64,000 nt of DNA, from positions 2,666,001 through 2,730,000 of the forward strand of contig JAQJZZ010000014.1 of assembly GCA_030077755.1 (NCBI GenBank), read 5' to 3'. The notes beneath the pieces were generated by a model. It saw only the letters and a program-made list of their open reading frames with translations. It ran no database searches and was not told the DNA's origin. Both the position numbers and the translations under genes were made by a program. The stretch comes from Filosporella fistucella (lineage: Eukaryota; Ascomycota; Leotiomycetes; Helotiales). Shown here one piece after another: positions 58,430 through 64,000 of this stretch. Every line of letters starts with the position of its first letter. Position 1 is the stretch's first letter.

Positions 58430-59532
58430 TGCGAGTACCAGGGCGGAACGAAGAAGGGAAGGAGAGAATGGAATTATTTCTGCTCCGAATAATCCGCCTT
58501 TGTGATTGTTCGTCTCGTGAAATGATGATGAGTGGTGCTGATTAGGGGGGTGGTGGGATGGCCATTCAGGGGTAGCGAGGGAGTCACATGAGGACTGCAC
58601 TGCTCTGCTTAGATGCATTTCCCTGCTTTCGTGAGACGTTGACGAAATTCATCTGTAGTAAAACCATGATTGGAACACTCAAGGTATCTAGTAAGTCCAT
58701 TCATCAAAGAAAGGCGATGAAACGATGTTCTTTTTTGAACTTCGTGGATGGCTACATAACGTCTATAAAAGAACCAACCAGATCAAAGCCGAAATAGTAC
58801 TACTACAATCAAATTACTAATCTAGAACTTCACGAATATCACGAAGAAGAGAGAATGGATGTACCATCAATCATCGCCACAGTAGAAGATCCTCCCTCCG
58901 CAACGGAACAAGCAGAACCCCTGTCTGTAAGCAACGAACCGTCTGCGCCGCTAGAGCACAAAGATGATGGAGATCAAGATCCTATGATCATATTTGGTCT
59001 TCTGCTATTCAAAAAAAATTCCTGGGAGATGAGATAGCTACTCGAGGATACCAAATGGAGGGGTTGTATTCCGTCGTGCTTGAGCGAAACTCATGGAGGC
59101 ATGTATGATGGGAATTAAAGGAGAAAAGGCAACTTGAGATAGTACGCAAGGAGGCAGAGCATGAATGAAATAAAAGTCGGATGTTAGAAAGAAGCCCAAA
59201 ATCATTTGTTTCGCCTGAACATGAAAACAATCTACCTCTATCAAGGCTCCCCCTCACACAAGCAAGTTATTTCGGGGGATCAGGACTAGGCAGAGTGTCA
59301 GAACAGAGTAGAAGCTACAGAATATTCAAGACTCCGGGGATCTTTTAAAATCTTGAGGATCATTCACACTTCCAGGAACTGACGGCGCCTCATTTCCGAC
59401 ATCTCCATGCGTCGGCATAGCCTCTTTCCTAGCACATTCCACATGTACATCATTCAATTTTTTCGTGCAATCCTTCAGGACCTCACTCTAATTTCTCATC
59501 AATGCGTTTCTCTCTTCTCCCTCCTCATCCAT
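58430..59532. other. intergenic, one short plus-strand frame
   Basis: The frame at 58855-59037 (60 codons, acidic, starting MDVPSIIATVEDPP) might be the first exon of a gene but cannot be extended. Nothing else seen. Confidence 0.35.
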
Positions 59533-59973
59533 TCAATGTTTTCTCGTTGCTCCATCTCGCTTCGCGTTCTCGATCTCAATTCCAATCACCTGCTTTGGAG
59601 TGGCACTCTCATCACTGATTGCTTGCAATTGTGCTTGGCTCTGCTCCTTCAACAGTGGCCTTTTGTACTCGCTCTCTGCTATCATAAGGTTAACTTTGGC
59701 GGTCATAATGATGTCTTCTCGATTTTGACGGCTTTTGCTCTCCGTTTTCATGAGGTTGAGACGGTATTGGTGAGCCAAGACCTCGCGAGCGATTCGCGAT
59801 TTGCTTTCTTCGTGGAGGAGAGAGATAAGGACTGAGATTTCTTCGGGCGTTCGAGGAGCACTGGGTGTTTGGGGAGCGCTCTGAGCTAGGGTCGCTGAAG
59901 CAACTAACGGCGCCTGAGTTTCTTGACCAGCGGATGAAGGGCCTGGGACAATGTGGGATTCTGGGGCTGACAT
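59533..59973 (-). CDS. small helical protein, unknown function
   Basis: 146 aa from MSAPESHIV at 59973. The first ~50 residues are Ala/Pro/Ser-rich. The rest is charged and helix-prone (ESKSRIAREVLAHQYRLNLM, DIIMTAKVNLMIAESEYKR), as in a coiled coil. An upstream in-frame Met at 60018 adds 15 residues. No family recognised. The regular charge pattern argues for a real gene; the lack of introns and homology argue for caution. Confidence 0.35.
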   Translation of the reverse strand: MSAPESHIVPGPSSAGQETQAPLVASATLAQSAPQTPSAPRTPEEISVLISLLHEESKSRIAREVLAHQYRLNLMKTESKSRQNREDIIMTAKVNLMIAESEYKRPLLKEQSQAQLQAISDESATPKQVIGIEIENAKRDGATRKH

Positions 59974-61298
59974 TTCGGATGTAGTTGTGTACATCCAGAT
60001 AGAATACCACGATACCATTTATGACTGATTATATATACCGTCGCCTTGAAAGGCAGCGATTCTGATTCTATGGAGTCCGACTTTGCTCCATGTTTGATAC
60101 TCTCTGCCTGTTATGGCGGAGGTTTCTACCTTCCAACGATTGGAAGAATCAGGAAAAGCTGGTAAACACTAGAAACTTCAAACAGTGAAAAGATTCTCGA
60201 AAACCTGCTCTATACTAGGGAGATTGATTGTGAAGCCTTTCCCCAATGTGATATCTTCCTGCTAGCTCTCGCTTAATCGCCAACCTGCCTCGCTAAAACA
60301 GGGGAGCAGCTCGAACGTCTGCTGTTGCTCGGAACAGCTAGAGGACAAAGGCACATATTGGGAATCGAAAGATCTGGCTTTCTCCGGTGGAGAAATACTT
60401 CACTGATATCCGTAATGTCCTCCAAGGCATTTTTTTTTTTTTTTTTCATGCCACATCCATTAAAGTTGGCGCGACGTGATAAACAGTTACGTACATATTG
60501 CCCCGCTCTTCTATGCAAAGACAATATTGAAACGTAGAAAACTATAGCAATGCAAACTCGGTGCTTTCCGAATCTCAAAAATCCAACTCTTTTAATATAC
60601 TCTTTCCCTATGCTAAGGTAGAAGACAAAGACTGAAAATTAAAAATTAAAAATTAAAAATAAAGAAAGTAAACCTCTCACCACTCCAAATACAAACCATC
60701 CAAAATAGCAAAACTTGAATCCCCCCGAGCGTTTTGCGGAGTCCATTAATCAAGAAACCTGCGCCTGAGAGAGGCGAACCGTGGTTCTTCCCCGCCGTAT
60801 CAGTAGATCTTTTGGTGCTTTTTGGGTAGGGAGAAAGACTATTTGCACATTGATTTTGTTGTCAGCTATGAAATTTGGGGAACTTGATAGGAGGGGAGAA
60901 TTGGCGAACCGCCCGGCCTAGCTATCTAAGATGTTGAATCGGGCCTTAGAGGGAATTCTTATTTGATGTATTGGAGGGTGAGAGATAGACCTCTGGGGAT
61001 GGAGAGAGAGGGTTTATGAGATGGGTAGATTTGGGGAGAATGAGGTGGAACACTTTCACACGTCCGAAGGTGAGAACGTGGTCAACGACGGACTTTAAAA
61101 AAAAACTTTTAGAATGACTTGGCACCTAGCCTACTCAAATCCGAAATTTGTGGGCAGGATGAGATTATCATCTTCCAAAGAAAATTCCAGTGGTGTGCAT
61201 CTTTGACATGATATTTTTCAGCCAAAGATATAGAATATATTGTTCTGGCATTGATGAAATTCAAGATACGGTATGAATTGAGGCTTGATAAATTATAT
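59974..61298. other. intergenic with simple repeats
   Basis: Contains a 17-base T run at 60430-60446 and a TTAAAAA-type microsatellite at about 60634-60664. Frames here are artefacts. The right part is the 3' flank of the arylsulfotransferase-like gene. Confidence 0.5.
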
Positions 61299-63086
61299 TC
61301 ATGCTCTTGACTGTATCAACTCGTAGTTATGAGTACCTTTCTTCGTACGAGGTGCCAGACAATTTCGCAATGCCCTCAAATTTTTGACGTCGTACTCTGA
61401 GAGAGGTCCAGAGAACCTCCAAACAAGGGTCGCGATGATCACTACAGTAAGAGCAAACACAACAATTTGCCAGAAGGATATCTGTAGATTGTCAGTCCAA
61501 TGTATCTTTGAAACAGGCACAGATCAACTTACTAATCTGCTCGATGTACACCTAACGGCCTTCGTATATCCCAGAGTTGTCCCATTGCCACCAATGGCAG
61601 CAGCTCTGACAATCTCTCCGTCCAGTCCATCGCATAGAAACACAGTCTCGAATCCAATCTTTGTAACGTCCTGTTCATCGACAAACTTATCGCTGGTATT
61701 GTCAAATGAGCCGGCACTTTGAAGCCTCCATCCAGCAATCTCGGTCGCTCCATTCCAGCTGACGTAGACATGTCCATCCGAAACCGCAATATCAGGAGGG
61801 GGCTTTGGATATCCGATCCAGCTATGTTTGAAAGTACGATACGATTTCACCCAACCAAGATCAAGAATCTCAGAGAACAGCAGTGCACCAAAGTGCATGC
61901 TACAGAGAACTTCTCCATTCTCTGCAAACTCTGTATACGAAGGTGTATTACCCCACCCTACTAGGACATGGCCACTGCTTTCGATGAGCTGCATCGATCC
62001 TTGGGAGATGGCTAGTATTCTGTCTGGGTGAACATATTCATGAACGAGAGCTGCCGTCATGTTCTTTAGGTCCACGGATATGACCATTCCACGACTATAT
62101 TCTTCTCGACTGTGGAAGACATTGTTACCGTTGTTGTCGAACAGAGATATCATCGTGTAATTTTCGTGCCATCTGGCGTGGTGCTGCCATTTAAAATCTG
62201 TTGCCCTTCCTTCCGACAGGTCTGTAAAATCGCTGTGTCTGCCACCCATCGCCCATAATATCTCACCAGTGCGGTCCAAGTAATATATTGTATGCATATG
62301 GCGGGAAGATATCAAGTAATTTCCCAGTATATCTTTTTCGACACTATTGAGATGAAAGAAGTCGTAAGATGTCTCCTTGGTATGCGCGTCGTTACCTCTA
62401 GCCTTGTAGGAATCGCTAAGAGGAACATGGTCGGATGCCGTCCATTGAAATAACAGCTTGCCCGTTTCGATATCTATTTCTTGAAATATACAGTCATTGA
62501 TCCAGCAGGTGTTTTCGAAGCCCAGATTCCGGCAGTCAACTTCCTTATCTTGGTACATTGTAACAAGAGCCGTTCCATCTTCTGTTACTTCGAATTCGTG
62601 CAAATCACCACCTTCAATCCCAAGTGCCGTAATGGTATATGCTGGTTCATAGGAGGAATCGAGCTGTGATCTTTTAGTAAAATAAGAAAAGATTGAAAGC
62701 GCTGGACATACCATATAGTACGTGCCATTGGAATGAGGCCCGTGGCTTTTGCCAGACCAGAATGTCAAATAATCTTGTCCTTTATACTTCTGCACTTGCA
62801 AATTCATTGCCTGCCCATAACGATCCTCTGACCATATCAAGTTTCCTCTTGCATCTAGTATAACTGGGCCTGGGTTAGGAACATGAACACCTCGAGGGGT
62901 TATCAGAATCAAGTCGTCGTTGCTGTCACATCGGGAGCTCCATTCATCGAATTGAATCCTTGGCGTTGGCCAGCCAAGTGAGATATAATCCTCAGTCGGA
63001 TAGATACCATAAAATCCCAGGTCATACGCATTGAATGACAAGGCTCTGATAGCTGGAGGAAGGGAAAGGAGAAGGAAAAGCTTCAT
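61299..63086 (-). CDS. arylsulfotransferase-family (ASST-like) membrane protein
   Basis: Exons 63086-62712, 62663-61533 and 61481-61299 give 1689 nt (562 aa). It begins with a signal peptide (MKLFLLLSLPPAIRALS). The body shows the beta-propeller repeats of the fungal arylsulfotransferase family: DLILITPRG, GPVILDARGNLIWSE, YLTFWSGKSHG, GGDLHEFEVTEDGTALVTMY, HLNSVEKDILGNYLISSRHM, EILWAMGGRHSDF, WQHHARW, ISLFDNNGNN and VGWGNTPSYTEF. A membrane helix (FWQIVVFALTVVIIATLVW) and a short cytosolic tail end the protein, so the propeller faces outward or into the secretory lumen. Whether it transfers sulfate is unproven. Intron 1 is 48 bp, in frame and without stops, so retention would insert 16 residues. 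Confidence 0.85.
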
Positions 63087-64000
63087 TTTGATAGCTGTTG
63101 AGAAAGCTGAACACCATTCAAGGAATCAGGAAGTGGTAGAGAAAGGTATACAAACGACATCGTGAACAAGATGATAATTCCAATCTTGAAAGTGGCAGTG
63201 CAATGCCAAGTCTTGATATCAATAAAGCTGGAGATTTTGTTCTGGGCAATGCTCTCTTAACACCGATATGGTTACTCAATGGGGAAAGAAATGACGCGTA
63301 CGAAGCATCATCAGCAGAATGCATCAAAAGTGGGGTTGATATTGGCGTTAAATCGTATTCGCATGCAATCCGATTCGCTGATCGGAGGTTGCTCGCACCG
63401 ATTTTCAGCCCCTTATCTTGACCGTATATATTTTCATTGTACTTCGGTGCCGAACTGCATAGCTACAAGTATCTGTTCAATTCTGTCATAGGATTCCCAT
63501 ACGTAACAACTCCTCGGCTTCGAAGAATTTTGGACCTATCAAGAGCATCCTAGCCTCAGTAGCATCAACTGGTAGGTTTTTCGCAGTTGATCACGGGATG
63601 AAAGCAAATATATCTGTATACAAGTTTCAGAGCATTGTTGGATTTGGCAGGATATCTTTAAGGGTACAAGATCTGTGCATATTTAGATAGACGGGCAATG
63701 GACTCAGGCGAGGCAACAACTTTGAAATTCGTTCGTGCATTGTGAAAAAGTGCACAGGGGAAATCAATCAATATTGTCAAAGTAGGGAACGACACTCAAA
63801 CGGCAAGTCGGCGGCTGATTTCGCGATGCTGTGCTGTGTTCAAGGATGGATCTACGCTGCTGCGTGGTTTTGATTGGATTCAGAAGCATCAGATAGTTTT
63901 CGAAATTTTGACTTGGATTGAAGAGTCACTCTACAGATCTAACAACATCTTTATGGTTTCGTCATACAAAGGTTATTTCTCTCCTTGCAATGCGAAATAT
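63087..64000. other. right-edge intergenic
   Basis: Upstream region of the arylsulfotransferase-like gene. Frames at 63203-63491 are short and featureless. Confidence 0.45.

Noticed and set aside
1..64000. tRNA genes, CRISPR arrays and complete transposons
   Set aside because: Looked for clover-leaf B-box words, regularly spaced identical repeats, and transposase or reverse-transcriptase motifs; none convincing by eye.

Overview
The window looks like a filamentous ascomycete (Pezizomycotina) chromosome. Genes are monocistronic and on both strands. Most introns are 41-115 bp with GT..AG ends, often with a CTAAC/CTGAC-like branch site close to the acceptor. CT-rich tracts precede several start codons, and the proteins are typical of filamentous fungi (2EXR proteins, Zn2Cys6-type regulator relatives, GMC oxidoreductases). 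A Leotiomycete is my guess from overall feel and is not proven by anything seen. No plasmid, phage, CRISPR, rRNA or complete transposon was recognised.

Layout. 0-10 kb: an edge-truncated gene, a tiny secreted cysteine-containing peptide, a secreted type-B carboxylesterase with a 5-nt microexon, an aldo-keto reductase, and a Swi5 recombination mediator carrying a very long acidic extension. 10-26 kb: eIF6/TIF6, a ~71-bp minisatellite, a 690-aa RGG-rich coiled-coil protein, RAD23, a ~110-bp tandem array with an orphan exon at its edge, and a four-helix membrane protein. 26-33 kb: a gene-poor stretch with one diverged duplication and one candidate small gene. 33-46 kb: a 2EXR protein, a regulator-like protein without zinc cluster, a 1040-aa OCRL-type inositol-polyphosphate 5-phosphatase, and two orphan genes, each followed by a copy of the same dispersed repeat; an AT-rich ~74-bp tandem array lies between the phosphatase and the second orphan gene. 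46-64 kb: low-complexity DNA, then a Mep2-type ammonium transporter, the decapping activator Dcp1, a decaying GMC oxidoreductase divergent from an amidohydrolase, a tiny CaaX-box protein, and a membrane-anchored arylsulfotransferase-like protein.

How the genes relate. Housekeeping genes (Swi5, TIF6, RAD23, Dcp1, 5-phosphatase) are scattered among lineage-specific ones and show no operon-like logic. The only hint of joint function is at 49-58 kb: a high-affinity ammonium transporter with GATA-factor sites in its promoter lies near an amidohydrolase of the deaminase type, which would fit nitrogen scavenging; this is inference. Exon boundaries below were derived by hand from splice signals, reading frame and family motifs. 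Where exon sums are quoted they are exact multiples of three.
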